From Bacteroidota bacterium (GTDB taxonomy: Bacteria; Bacteroidota; Bacteroidia; Cytophagales; Cyclobacteriaceae): a stretch of DNA of 64,000 nucleotides. Every line of letters begins with the position of its first letter. The first letter of the stretch is position 1. A program made the translations under genes and the position numbers. Location: contig JAEYWY010000030.1 of the NCBI GenBank assembly GCA_023428695.1, positions 248,001 to 312,000 of the forward strand, written 5' to 3'. This document shows positions 34,650-43,568 of the stretch, piece by piece. The notes below the pieces were generated by a model that was given only the letters and a program-made list of their open reading frames with translations, was not told the origin of the DNA and did no database searches.

Positions 34650-36794
34650 CTATTTTGTCGTTGTTTCGGCATCAGCGGTCTTGGTTGCTTTGATGTCTGT
34701 ACCCAGTCGCTGCAGATAGGCGATCAATGCAACAATCTCCGCGTCCTTATGGATTTCAATGTCCTCTTTCTTCAATCCGTTGACAATTGCGGTAGCCTGT
34801 CTGTCGAGGTCATCGTTCGCCGTTTCTTCATAACCAGATTCATACGGTACGCCTATCGCACGAAGCGCTGATATCTTGCCTGCAGTTTGGCTGCGATCAA
34901 TGAATTGTTCGAACAACCACTTGTATGAAGGCATGATTGATCCTGGAGAAATATCACCGGGCTCATACATGTGAGAGAAGTGCCACTTGTCATTATATCT
35001 TCCGCCAACACGGTGAAGGTCCGGACCGGTGCGTTTTGATCCCCACAGGAAAGGGTGATCATAAACAAACTCTCCGGCCTTCGAGTATTCGCCATAACGT
35101 TCAGTCTCTGAACGGAAAGGACGAACCATCTGTGAGTGGCAGTTCACACAACCCTCTCGGATGTAAATGTCACGACCGTGAAGTTCAAGCGGCGTGTACG
35201 GCTTCACGCTTGAAATCGTCGGCACATTGGACTTCACCAGGAACGTCGGAACCATTTCAATTATACCTCCGATCAGAATGGCAACCAGCGTGAGTACTGT
35301 AAACAACACCGGCTTTCTTTCAAGTACCGTATGATGCCAGCCCGCGCCCTTTGCCGGAGTATACGCCTTTACAAGCGGTGCTGCTTCAGCATCTTCATTT
35401 GCAATAAAGCTTCCGGCATAGGCAGTCTTGATAAGGTTGTACGTCATCACGATTGCACCGGTGAGATATAACCCACCCCCTATTGCACGAAGCGCATGCA
35501 TCGGAAGAATCTGGACCGTTGTTTCAAGGAAGTTCTTATAAACAAGGAGTCCTTCGGGATTGAACTCTTTCCACATCAGGCTTTGCACAACACCCGATAC
35601 ATACATTGGCAGCGCATAGAAGACAATACCCAGCGTTCCAACCCAGAAGTGGAAGTTGGCGAGTTTATTCGAGTACAACTGTGTATTCCACATGCGCGGA
35701 ACAACCCAGTAAAGGATACCGAAAATCAGAAAGCCATTCCAGCCAAGTCCGCCCACGTGTACGTGGGCAACAATCCAGTCGGTAAAGTGGGCGATAGCGT
35801 TTAAGCTCTTAAGCGAAAGCAGCGGCCCTTCAAGCGTAGCCATTCCGTATGCTGTAACGGCCACCACCATGAATTTTAAAACGACGTCTTCGCGAACGCG
35901 GTCCCAGGCTCCGCGTAAGGTCATCAGACCGTTAAGCATTCCGCCCCAGGAAGGTGCGATAAGCATAATGGAGAATACGGTTCCCAGTGATTGTGCCCAG
36001 TCAGGCAATGAAGTATATAACAGGTGGTGTGGTCCTGCCCATATATAAATGAATATCAAAGACCAGAAGTGAATTATCGAAAGCTTGTAAGAGTAAACCG
36101 GACGGTTCGCAGCTTTCGGAAGGAAGTAGTACATCAGCCCGAGGAATGGTGTCGTAAGGAAGAACGCAACAGCGTTGTGGCCGTACCACCATTGAACGAG
36201 CGCATCCTGTACTCCGGCGTACCAGGAATAACTTTTCATGAATGTAACGGGAATAGAGAAGGAGTTGACCACGTGCAGCACGGCAACGGTCACGAAGGTG
36301 GCAATGTAAAACCAGATCGCAACGTACATATGCCGCTCGCGGCGCCTGAGGATTGTACCGATCATATTCCAGCCGAACACTACCCAGATTACTGTGATAG
36401 CGATGTCGATTGGCCACTCAAGTTCGGCGTACTCTTTTGAAGTCGTGTAGCCCAACGGTAACGTGACCGCGGCTGCAAGGATGATCAGCTGCCATCCCCA
36501 GAAGTGAATCCAGCTGAGTGTGTCGCTGAACATCCTGGTTTTCAGGAGTCGTTGCATCGAGTAGTAGGTTCCGGCAAACATCGCGTTGCCGACGAACGCA
36601 AAGATGATTGCGTTGGTGTGCAGCGGACGAATCCGGCCAAACGAGGTGTATTGAAGATCGAAGTTAAAGATCGGGTACACCAGCTGAATGGCGGCCGTAA
36701 GGCCAACCAGCATGCCCACCAGCCCAAAAACCACGGTGGCAATGATGAAAGCCTTTACAATCTTGTTGTCGTAACTGAATTTCTCGAGTTCCAT
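34650..36794 (-). CDS. ccoNO: Fused cbb3 oxidase subunits I and II (CcoN-CcoO)
   Basis: A 714-residue fusion of the catalytic subunit and the mono-heme subunit of cbb3-type cytochrome c oxidase, the high-affinity terminal oxidase. The CcoN part (about 1-480) has 12 TM segments with YGHNAV (His of the His-Tyr pair), GPHHLLY and the heme-ligand segment VAHVHVGGLG. After a linker, the CcoO part has one TM (about 500-520), CVNCHSQM (CxxCH near 548) and the axial-Met segment GSIMPSY. Separate genes are the rule in Proteobacteria; the fusion is frequent in Bacteroidota. The frame extends upstream, but the ATG at 36794 (MELEKFSYD) is the natural start. First gene of the operon NO-Q-P-G-H-SafE. Confidence 0.95.
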   Translation of the reverse strand: MELEKFSYDNKIVKAFIIATVVFGLVGMLVGLTAAIQLVYPIFNFDLQYTSFGRIRPLHTNAIIFAFVGNAMFAGTYYSMQRLLKTRMFSDTLSWIHFWGWQLIILAAAVTLPLGYTTSKEYAELEWPIDIAITVIWVVFGWNMIGTILRRRERHMYVAIWFYIATFVTVAVLHVVNSFSIPVTFMKSYSWYAGVQDALVQWWYGHNAVAFFLTTPFLGLMYYFLPKAANRPVYSYKLSIIHFWSLIFIYIWAGPHHLLYTSLPDWAQSLGTVFSIMLIAPSWGGMLNGLMTLRGAWDRVREDVVLKFMVVAVTAYGMATLEGPLLSLKSLNAIAHFTDWIVAHVHVGGLGWNGFLIFGILYWVVPRMWNTQLYSNKLANFHFWVGTLGIVFYALPMYVSGVVQSLMWKEFNPEGLLVYKNFLETTVQILPMHALRAIGGGLYLTGAIVMTYNLIKTAYAGSFIANEDAEAAPLVKAYTPAKGAGWHHTVLERKPVLFTVLTLVAILIGGIIEMVPTFLVKSNVPTISSVKPYTPLELHGRDIYIREGCVNCHSQMVRPFRSETERYGEYSKAGEFVYDHPFLWGSKRTGPDLHRVGGRYNDKWHFSHMYEPGDISPGSIMPSYKWLFEQFIDRSQTAGKISALRAIGVPYESGYEETANDDLDRQATAIVNGLKKEDIEIHKDAEIVALIAYLQRLGTDIKATKTADAETTTK

Positions 36795-36815
36795 AGGCGG
36801 TTTAATATCAAGCTG

Positions 36816-36823
36816 TAAAACTA
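36816..36823 (-). promoter_or_regulatory. -7 element of the ccoNO operon, 55 bp from operator
   Basis: Reads TAGTTTTA on the minus strand (7 of 8 to TAnnTTTG), 22 bp before the ATG. Its centre lies exactly 55 bp from the centre of the palindrome at 36868-36881. Confidence 0.6.
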
Positions 36824-36867
36824 GAGGGGCCCTATAGGCTGAAACCTGACAGGTATTAGTGCCGGAG

Positions 36868-36881
36868 ATGATTTTTGTCAT
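36868..36881. promoter_or_regulatory. Crp/Fnr-type operator, ccoNO-proximal
   Basis: ATGATTTTTGTCAT: half-sites ATGA and TCAT around six bases; the core is TGAT-N4-GTCA. It is 74 bp before the ccoNO start and 36 bp (centre to centre) from the second palindrome. Confidence 0.7.
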
Positions 36882-36903
36882 TGAATGGCGGCCACCTTTG
36901 AGC

Positions 36904-36917
36904 ATGATTTTTATCAT
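36904..36917. promoter_or_regulatory. Crp/Fnr-type operator, acetyl-CoA-hydrolase-proximal
   Basis: ATGATTTTTATCAT, a perfect ATGAT-N4-ATCAT palindrome, 74 bp before the start of the rightward gene. Differs from its neighbour at a single base. Confidence 0.7.
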
Positions 36918-36961
36918 AGGCGCGGGTAATGCGCATCATTCAGGGCGGTCTGCAAAAGCGC

Positions 36962-36969
36962 TTTCTTTG
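36962..36969 (+). promoter_or_regulatory. -7 element of the acetyl-CoA hydrolase gene, 55 bp from operator
   Basis: TTTCTTTG (7 of 8 to TAnnTTTG), 22 bp before the ATG at 36992, centre exactly 55 bp from the palindrome at 36904-36917. A mirror image of the ccoNO arrangement. Confidence 0.5.
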
Positions 36970-36991
36970 AAAAACCTAAAATTTTTGCTTT

Positions 36992-38290
36992 ATGACCAGG
37001 TATATATCCGGTGAGGAGGCTGTAAAAGTGATCAAATCCGGCGATCGCGTATTCGTGCACGGCGGAGCCGCCACTCCTCACTTTTTATTAAGAAAGATGG
37101 TGGAACGCGCCAATGAGCTTTCGGACGTTGAAATCGTAAGTATCAGTATGCAGGGTGAAGCACCATTCACCGACAAAAAGTATAAAGGCATTTTCAGAGT
37201 GAACTCGCTTTTTGTTTCGCCCAACGTCCGCGAAGCCGTCAACGAAGGCCGGGGCGATTATGTACCGATATTCCTTAGTGAAATACCGGTGCTCTTCAAG
37301 CGAGGAATCCTTCCCCTTGATGTCGCGATGGTTCATGTAAGTCCGCCTGACCGCCACGGCTACTGCTCTTTGGGTGTTTCGGTTGACGTCGCATCCACTG
37401 CAATCAAAACCGCCAAATACGTTATCGCCCAGGTAAACCCGCGCATGCCGCGTGTCCTCGGTGACGGTATCGTAAAAATCGACAAATTTGACGCGGTCGT
37501 ATACGCTGAACAGGAGCTACCCGAAATTAAAGGCAACGAGCATCACGACGAAATCTCGATGCGAATCGGTGCTTATTGTGCGGAACTTGTTGAAAACGGT
37601 GCAACCCTTCAAACCGGTATCGGATCAATACCCGATGCAGTGCTCGCGAGCCTCACGAACCACAAGGAACTTGGATTACATACCGAGATGTTCTCCGATG
37701 GTGTGATTCCACTCGTTCAAAAAGGCGTGATTACGAATCAACACAAAACCAAGTATCGCGGTAAGATTGTAACGGGCTTTCTTCTGGGAACACGTAAGCT
37801 TTATGACTTCGTGGATGATAATCCCTGCGTTGTGGGTATGAATATCGACTATGTCAACGATACGGCTATCATCCGGACAAACCCGAAAGTAACTGCGATC
37901 AACAGTGCAATTGAAGTTGACATCACGGGTCAGGTTTGCTCCGACTCGATTGGAACGTATCACTACTCCGGCGTCGGCGGGCAAATGGACTTTGTTCGTG
38001 GTGCCGCACTTTCTGAGGGCGGTAAGCCCATCATTGCACTGCCGTCGACAACGTCGAAAGGTGCATCCCGCATCGTGTCATTCCTCAAACCCGGTGCCGG
38101 TGTCGTTACTACCCGCGCCCATGCCCACTACATCGTAACGGAATATGGAATCGCATATCTCTACGGCAAGAACATGAAGCAGCGGGCCAAAGCTCTCATT
38201 GAGATCGCGCACCCCAATCATCGCGAAGCCCTTGAAAAAGCTGCCTTCGAACGGTTCAAAAGTTACGAGTTTGAAAGAACGATCTACTAA
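36992..38290 (+). CDS. Acetyl-CoA hydrolase/transferase (4-hydroxybutyrate CoA-transferase-like)
   Basis: A 432-residue cytoplasmic enzyme of the Cat1/Cat2/AbfT family, which moves CoA between acyl groups and acetate or hydrolyses acetyl-CoA. Visible family marks are GDRVFVHGGAATP near the N-terminus, MVHVSPPDRHGYCSLG, GIGSIPDAVL, the catalytic-Glu segment GLHTEMFSDG, and YSGVGGQMDFVRGA followed by EYGIAYLYGKN. Divergent from ccoNO and apparently controlled by its own operator/-7 pair, it would allow acetate or acyl-CoA turnover when oxygen is limiting. Ends in a rho-independent terminator at 38315. The exact acyl substrate cannot be inferred. Confidence 0.92.
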   Translation: MTRYISGEEAVKVIKSGDRVFVHGGAATPHFLLRKMVERANELSDVEIVSISMQGEAPFTDKKYKGIFRVNSLFVSPNVREAVNEGRGDYVPIFLSEIPVLFKRGILPLDVAMVHVSPPDRHGYCSLGVSVDVASTAIKTAKYVIAQVNPRMPRVLGDGIVKIDKFDAVVYAEQELPEIKGNEHHDEISMRIGAYCAELVENGATLQTGIGSIPDAVLASLTNHKELGLHTEMFSDGVIPLVQKGVITNQHKTKYRGKIVTGFLLGTRKLYDFVDDNPCVVGMNIDYVNDTAIIRTNPKVTAINSAIEVDITGQVCSDSIGTYHYSGVGGQMDFVRGAALSEGGKPIIALPSTTSKGASRIVSFLKPGAGVVTTRAHAHYIVTEYGIAYLYGKNMKQRAKALIEIAHPNHREALEKAAFERFKSYEFERTIY

Positions 38291-38314
38291 TAAAGGATAG
38301 CTGTTAGCCAGTTG

Positions 38315-38346
38315 AGCGTACGCCGCGAAAGTGGCATACGCTTTTT
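38315..38346 (+). terminator. Terminator of the acetyl-CoA hydrolase gene
   Basis: AGCGTACGCC and GGCATACGCT pair (one mismatch) around GCGAAAGT, followed by TTTTT, 24 bp after the stop. Confidence 0.8.
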
Positions 38347-38409
38347 GTTTGTGGGATAGCAACTTTACGCTGCTCCACATTGTTATCTCACCGTATAAAA
38401 GTCCTCGAT

Positions 38410-38718
38410 ATGGCTAACGCTTCCTTTAATGATTTGATTAACAATGACACGCCGGTTTTGGCAGACTTCCACGCCGAATGGTGTGGGCCCTGTAAGATGA
38501 TGAAACCAATTCTCGAAGAATTAAAACAGCTTACCGGAGACCGGGTAAAAATTATCAAGATCGATGTTGACCGCAACCCGGCTGTATCAGGGAAATACAA
38601 CATTCAGGGCGTGCCCACGCTGATACTTTTCAGAAACGGTGAAATCAAGTGGCGCCAGTCAGGTGTAGTATCCATCCAGCAACTTAAGCGTATCGTTGAG
38701 GAACACGTCTGTATTTAG
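38410..38718 (+). CDS. Thioredoxin
   Basis: A 102-residue cytoplasmic thioredoxin with the redox site WCGPCK (Cys25, Cys28), the Asp in VLADFHAEW and the cis-Pro segment GVPTLILF. All features of a functional disulfide reductase are present. The ATG at 38410 gives the canonical length; the frame extends 10 codons further upstream. It overlaps the convergent hemN by 4 bp at the stops. A general role, or reduction of thiols for oxidase assembly, are both possible. Confidence 0.95.
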   Translation: MANASFNDLINNDTPVLADFHAEWCGPCKMMKPILEELKQLTGDRVKIIKIDVDRNPAVSGKYNIQGVPTLILFRNGEIKWRQSGVVSIQQLKRIVEEHVCI

Positions 38719-40076
38719 ATCGCCTTGCTGAAAAGACGCGATGCAGGACTTCCACCATCGCGCGACCTCTTGTCAAACACATTGCAAATATTCCTGACGA
38801 ACACACGACCCGTCGGAGTAACTGACATGCCCTTCTCGTGCATTTTGACAAGTCCCTCGCGCTCCATCTGTTCCAGCTGCATGGATGTTGTTTCGTCCAT
38901 GGTTGCAGTGAGCAACACTTCTGAAAGTTCACCCTTGCATGCAATATCAAGTATTATGCGGCGGTACAACATATCCTCCGCAGTATGCAGGTGACCTTTA
39001 AAGACGGCGCTTTCATTTTGCCTGATGTGGCTTTGATAGTCCTCGACCTTCTTGAGATTTTGCGCAAACGCATATTTCGCATCGTTGATGGCCGACGTAC
39101 CTAGTCCGATCAACAAATCTGTCTGGCTGGTCGTATAGCCCATGAAATTCCGATGCAGCCTTCCCTGATCAACAGCTACTGAGAGCGCATCATCAGGTAA
39201 GGCAAAGTGATCCATGCCAATGTCGCGGTATCCCGCATTATGAAAGAGGGTCCTCCCTGTTTCATACAGTGACCGTTTCGTTACATCCGACGGCAGGTCC
39301 GCATCTTCGTAGCCACGCTGACCCGGCCGCAGCCATGGAACATGCGCATAACTGTAGAATGCAATTCGGTCAGGGCGCAGTGATATGACCTTGTTTACGG
39401 TTTCAGTAACACTTTCCACTGTCTGATAAGGTAAACCATAAATCAGATCAAACCCGATGGACTGATATCCAAGTTCGCGGCTTGCTTTTACAACCCGCTC
39501 CAGGTTTTCGAATGGCTGGATGCGATTGATAGCGGTCTGAACTTTGATGTCAAGATCCTGCACACCAAAGCTGACCCGGTTGAAGCCAAGACCAGCGAGT
39601 ACAGTCAGGTGCTCGAGTGTTGTATTGTTGGGGTGGCCTTCAAAACTAAATTCATAACGCGGGTGCTTACGGCAACCCTTGAGAAGTCCGTTGACCAGGC
39701 GTGAAAGATTTCCAGATGAAAAGAACGTAGGCGTGCCCCCGCCGAGATGCAGCTCCCGTATTACCGGCACTGCACTGAAACGCTCCTTGTACATAGCCCA
39801 CTCTGCCAGCACGGAGTCGACGTAACCACTCTCTACTGCGTGATTCTTTGTAATTCGCGTGTTGCAGGCGCAATAGGTACAGAGGCTTTCACAAAATGGA
39901 AGATGAACATAGAGGCTTATTCCTTTAAGATCATTCGACTCGTTGAAACATTGCGCTACCGCTTCCCACCAGCCTGACACGGTAAACTTGTCCGTTTGCC
40001 ATAAAGGAACCGTTGGATAGCTGGTGTAGCGCGGTACCGGTACGTCATACTTTTTTATCAGTTCTGTCAGGCTCAT
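38715..40076 (-). CDS. hemN: Oxygen-independent coproporphyrinogen III oxidase
   Basis: A 453-residue radical-SAM enzyme converting coproporphyrinogen III to protoporphyrinogen IX for heme synthesis without O2. The cluster motif CESLCTYCAC (Cys62, 66, 69, plus Cys71) matches the HemN pattern CxxxCxxC-xC; the substrate and SAM regions GGGTPTFFS, NRVSFGVQD and YGLPYQT are present. The ATG at 40076 (MSLTELIKKYDVP) is inside the end of ccoS (32-bp overlap), so translation is coupled. Last gene of the USP-ccoI-ccoS-hemN operon; supplying heme under low oxygen fits cbb3 assembly. Confidence 0.95.
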   Translation of the reverse strand: MSLTELIKKYDVPVPRYTSYPTVPLWQTDKFTVSGWWEAVAQCFNESNDLKGISLYVHLPFCESLCTYCACNTRITKNHAVESGYVDSVLAEWAMYKERFSAVPVIRELHLGGGTPTFFSSGNLSRLVNGLLKGCRKHPRYEFSFEGHPNNTTLEHLTVLAGLGFNRVSFGVQDLDIKVQTAINRIQPFENLERVVKASRELGYQSIGFDLIYGLPYQTVESVTETVNKVISLRPDRIAFYSYAHVPWLRPGQRGYEDADLPSDVTKRSLYETGRTLFHNAGYRDIGMDHFALPDDALSVAVDQGRLHRNFMGYTTSQTDLLIGLGTSAINDAKYAFAQNLKKVEDYQSHIRQNESAVFKGHLHTAEDMLYRRIILDIACKGELSEVLLTATMDETTSMQLEQMEREGLVKMHEKGMSVTPTGRVFVRNICNVFDKRSRDGGSPASRLFSKAI

Positions 40077-40233
40077 CCTTTTTTTTTGGTTTTGTTTTGT
40101 CGTCAAATAATATTCTTACCGATGGTGTGTACGTATCCTCGTACTGACCGGTGCGCATGTTCCAGAGAAAGATCCCCAGGAACACGAGTGCGATCGTAAT
40201 GCTGATTCCAATGAGAAGAACAATAATTCCCAT
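40045..40233 (-). CDS. ccoS: cbb3 oxidase assembly protein CcoS
   Basis: A 62-residue protein with one TM (IIVLLIGISITIALVFLGIFLW) and a charged tail including GQYEDTYTPSVRILFDD, the CcoS pattern. Required elsewhere to insert heme b and copper into CcoN. It starts 2 bp after ccoI ends and overlaps hemN by 32 bp. Confidence 0.92.
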   Translation of the reverse strand: MGIIVLLIGISITIALVFLGIFLWNMRTGQYEDTYTPSVRILFDDKTKPKKKDEPDRTDKKV

Positions 40234-40235
40234 AA

Positions 40236-42632
40236 CTAAAGTTTTTTTCGTTTGGCCATAAATGACACAGCAACAGAAGTAAATCCAACCACACTGATAC
40301 TACTCAGCGGCATGAGTACCGCGGCAATAAGCGGCGTCAACAAACCTGATACTGCAAAGCTCAATGCGATTGCGTTATACAGGAACGAAATCACAAATCC
40401 TGTTTTCAGAATTCGCGATGCGACTTTCGCAAGCGCGATAAACTTGTCAAGCGAGCCGACGCGACTGCCGTGAAGGATGGCATCACAAGCTGGTGTAAAT
40501 ACACCCGTATCGTCGGTAACGGCGACACCGACATCGCTTTGTTTGATTGCACCGGAGTCGTTAAGTCCGTCGCCGATCATCAGAACACGCTTACCATGAC
40601 TTTGCAAATTCTTAATGTAGTCAAGCTTATCATGCGGCGACTGATTGAACAACGTCGGAACGTTATCGCCAAACAGTCGCGCCATACGTGACCGATCCGA
40701 ATCATTATCTCCCGAAATCAAGGCAACAAAACGATTCCCGAGACGCGCCAGCATCGGCCTGAGTCCGTCACGTATTGCTGTAGATATCGGATAGTATCCA
40801 ATAACGATGTCATCAACGGACAGGTAAACAACAGAACCGGATTCGCGATCTGCCAAAGCCGCACCAACAAAAGATACGGAGCCAAGTTTGTAATTATGTC
40901 CCTGGCTTTCGCCTTCAAGCCCTTTACCCGGCAATTCTCTGAAACCGGAAATCGCTTGGGCACCGGTTGCCCTGATACTTCTGTTAATCAGTGTACTCAG
41001 CGGATGCGTAGAGTAGCCCGTGAGTTGCTTCACCACGGCCTGCTGGTCTTCGGTGAGTGTTGTTCCCACAAACCGGATGTAGGGTGCGTCGCCATGGGTC
41101 ACAGTGCCCGTCTTGTCGAAAACAACTGCATCAACGGCCGCGAGCCGTTCAATGACGTCAGCGTTCTTCAGGTAAAAGTGATGTTTACCAAAGACGCGAA
41201 GCATACTTCCATACGTGAATGGCGCGGAAAGTGCAAGCGCACATGGGCATGCCACCATTAACACGGCAGTGAGTACAAGCCACATCCGCGACGGATCGGT
41301 GACAAACCAGTATACTGCCGTCACCGCCGCGATGCCAAGCACCGCCCAGGTAAAAAGCCGGGCTGCGCGGTCAATCGTTTTGCGATATTTACTTTCCGCT
41401 GACTTCTGAAACGCGTCACTGTTCCATAAACTGGTCAAATGACTTTGTGAAGTTTTCTTTTGTACAACCAGTTCAACCGGTTTACCTATCAGTCTGCCGC
41501 CGGCATAAACCGTGTCACCCTGCGTCGCAGTTACCGGCTTTGATTCACCTGTGACAAAGCTGTAGTCGATAATGGCTTCACCTTCGATCAGTACGCTGTC
41601 AGCGGGAATGATTTCGAGGTTACGAACACGAATGTGATCACCCTTTTCCAATTCATAAATGATGACGGGAGTCCATTCACCGGCTGACAAACGCTGAACT
41701 GCAAGCGGAAAGTATGACTTGAAATCCCTGTCAAAGGCAAGACTTTCATATGTTTTTCCCTGGAACCAACGACCGATGAGCAGGAAGAACACCAATCCTG
41801 TAAATGAATCGAGATATCCGGGGCCTGTTGCCGTGACGATATCCCAGGTGCTTCGTGCAAACAACGCGATTAGCCCTACCGCTATTGGCACGTCGATATT
41901 GATTTGCCGTTCGCGAAGACTCCGGTAACAAGCCTGAAAATAGTCGTAACCACTGTAAACAAGCACAGGGATCGAAAGGCCAATATTCAGAAATGAGAAT
42001 ATCCGCTGCAATGCGTAGTCGTTGTGATCAAGCCCGAGATATTCGGGAAAGCTGAAGAGCATCACATTCCCAAAGCAAAAACCGGCAACTGCCAGTTTGA
42101 TGAGAAGGCTTCGGTCAATCGTTGCGGCTGCCGTGGCCGATGCTTCGTTCGCCAGGTTGATTTTGGGTTCATATCCAAGCGACGCGAGCAGTCGCGCAAC
42201 CTCGCTCAGCTTCACGCGTGACGGTACAAAATCAAGTTCAACCGTCTTGCGCGCAAAGTTCACCTCCGACCTCAGTATTCCGGCATTGAGCTTTTGAAGA
42301 TTTTCAAGAAGCCAGATGCACGAAACACAATGAATTGCCGGAACGTAAAATTTTGCACGAACAAAATCCTCTACATCAAACGCAACAACCTTCTTCCGGA
42401 TTTCCGGTTTATCCAGGTACGCGTATGCGTCGTCACTGATGTCTCTGACCTGGATCCCCGCATTACGGTCGAGTGAATAATATTCACAAAGGTCATTCGT
42501 GTGAAGGATTTCATACACCGTCTTGCACCCAAAGCAGCAAAAGCTCTTGTCGTCCAGCCACAGAGTTTCTTCACATGTGTTTCCACAGTGAAAGCAGGCC
42601 ACGTCCGTCTTAAGCGGTACTTCTAATTCCAT
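40236..42632 (-). CDS. ccoI: Copper-translocating P-type ATPase CcoI
   Basis: A 798-residue P1B-type ATPase delivering copper for the cbb3 heme-copper centre. The N-terminal Cys-rich zinc/metal motif (CFHCGNTC, FCCFGC) is typical of the CcoI clade, followed by an HMA domain with HCVSCIW, eight TM segments, the ion-path motif CPC (VACPCALALS), phosphorylation loop DKTGTVTHG and hinge GDGLNDSGAI. Export-type P1B-ATPases move Cu(I) out of the cytoplasm. Encoded 23 bp after the USP gene, 2 bp before ccoS. Confidence 0.94.
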   Translation of the reverse strand: MELEVPLKTDVACFHCGNTCEETLWLDDKSFCCFGCKTVYEILHTNDLCEYYSLDRNAGIQVRDISDDAYAYLDKPEIRKKVVAFDVEDFVRAKFYVPAIHCVSCIWLLENLQKLNAGILRSEVNFARKTVELDFVPSRVKLSEVARLLASLGYEPKINLANEASATAAATIDRSLLIKLAVAGFCFGNVMLFSFPEYLGLDHNDYALQRIFSFLNIGLSIPVLVYSGYDYFQACYRSLRERQINIDVPIAVGLIALFARSTWDIVTATGPGYLDSFTGLVFFLLIGRWFQGKTYESLAFDRDFKSYFPLAVQRLSAGEWTPVIIYELEKGDHIRVRNLEIIPADSVLIEGEAIIDYSFVTGESKPVTATQGDTVYAGGRLIGKPVELVVQKKTSQSHLTSLWNSDAFQKSAESKYRKTIDRAARLFTWAVLGIAAVTAVYWFVTDPSRMWLVLTAVLMVACPCALALSAPFTYGSMLRVFGKHHFYLKNADVIERLAAVDAVVFDKTGTVTHGDAPYIRFVGTTLTEDQQAVVKQLTGYSTHPLSTLINRSIRATGAQAISGFRELPGKGLEGESQGHNYKLGSVSFVGAALADRESGSVVYLSVDDIVIGYYPISTAIRDGLRPMLARLGNRFVALISGDNDSDRSRMARLFGDNVPTLFNQSPHDKLDYIKNLQSHGKRVLMIGDGLNDSGAIKQSDVGVAVTDDTGVFTPACDAILHGSRVGSLDKFIALAKVASRILKTGFVISFLYNAIALSFAVSGLLTPLIAAVLMPLSSISVVGFTSVAVSFMAKRKKL

Positions 42633-42655
42633 GAATCAGCAACTGGATTAATTGA

Positions 42656-43495
42656 TCACTCCTGTTTGAGATTACAAGTCCATATCGGAAGGTCGGCATG
42701 ATTAACCACGTCTTCGGTCACACTTCCCGCAAAGAAATGCGCGAGCCCCTTTCGGCCATGTGTTCCCATCGCCAGCAAGTCGGCACTGATGTGGTGACTG
42801 AAGTTGATGATGCCTGACTCTTCATACAGGTCGTTGAAAATATTGATGGTATAGTTCTGAAGCATAAACCTCGTCGCGAATTCCTGGAGGCGCACACGAG
42901 TCGTGGCATCTGCCGTGAAATTCGCCGGCGTATTAATCCAGACGATATGAAGTTTTGCATTAAAAAAATTCTGGAGGGCTTTAACCCGCATGACAAGTCC
43001 CTCCTGGTTAGCGGTTTCGAGCGTGCTGGGAAATACGATATCATGAATCGATCCCACGTCGATTGTATTTCGGACCACGAACACGGGCACAGTCGCGTGT
43101 CTCACGATTTTTTCGGTATTTGATCCTATGAGAACCTCACGGATTCCCGAGGCACCGCGTGTTCCCATGATGATCAGGTCAATTGATTCGGAAGCCGCGT
43201 AATCAAGAATCATCCGCGACGTCTCACCAAAAACAACTTTTGTCTTAAGCGGAATGTCGTTCTTGTTTTCTTCAATCAGTTTTGCAAACTCAGCTTGCGA
43301 CTTCTCCTCCAGTTCGCGAAAAAGGGTTTCTTCCAGGGAAAGGACGGGCATCAGCACGGCGTCGTGCAGAACGGGCAATTCGATCACATGCAAAACATGA
43401 ACTTCGCCGCCGGAACGGGCCGCTACCGAAAGCGCTGATCGAAACGCGTGCCTGGCAGGCGTCGAAAAATCGCAGGGGACAAGAATCTTTTTCAT
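42656..43495 (-). CDS. Tandem-domain universal stress protein
   Basis: A 279-residue protein with two UspA domains (about 1-140 and 150-279). The first opens KKILVPCDFSTPARHAF and ends with the ATP-binding signature GTRGASGIREVLIGSN; the second has GTHGRKGLAHFFAGSVTE, so both could bind ATP, unlike the USP at 27883. It is the first gene of the operon with ccoI, ccoS and hemN and has an operator 74 bp upstream with a -7 element at 55 bp. USPs are recurrent members of FNR-, Anr- and DosR-type hypoxia regulons. Confidence 0.93.
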   Translation of the reverse strand: MKKILVPCDFSTPARHAFRSALSVAARSGGEVHVLHVIELPVLHDAVLMPVLSLEETLFRELEEKSQAEFAKLIEENKNDIPLKTKVVFGETSRMILDYAASESIDLIIMGTRGASGIREVLIGSNTEKIVRHATVPVFVVRNTIDVGSIHDIVFPSTLETANQEGLVMRVKALQNFFNAKLHIVWINTPANFTADATTRVRLQEFATRFMLQNYTINIFNDLYEESGIINFSHHISADLLAMGTHGRKGLAHFFAGSVTEDVVNHADLPIWTCNLKQE

Positions 43496-43515
43496 GGTTT
43501 GACAGGATTAATGAA

Positions 43516-43523
43516 CAAAACTA
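43516..43523 (-). promoter_or_regulatory. -7 element of the USP-ccoI-ccoS-hemN operon, 55 bp from operator
   Basis: Reads TAGTTTTG on the minus strand, exact TAnnTTTG, 20 bp before the ATG; its centre is 55 bp from the operator centre at 43574.5. Confidence 0.65.
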
Positions 43524-43568
43524 TCTGATTCTTAAGGCACGGGTATTGACCGGAGTCACGGAAATCCA

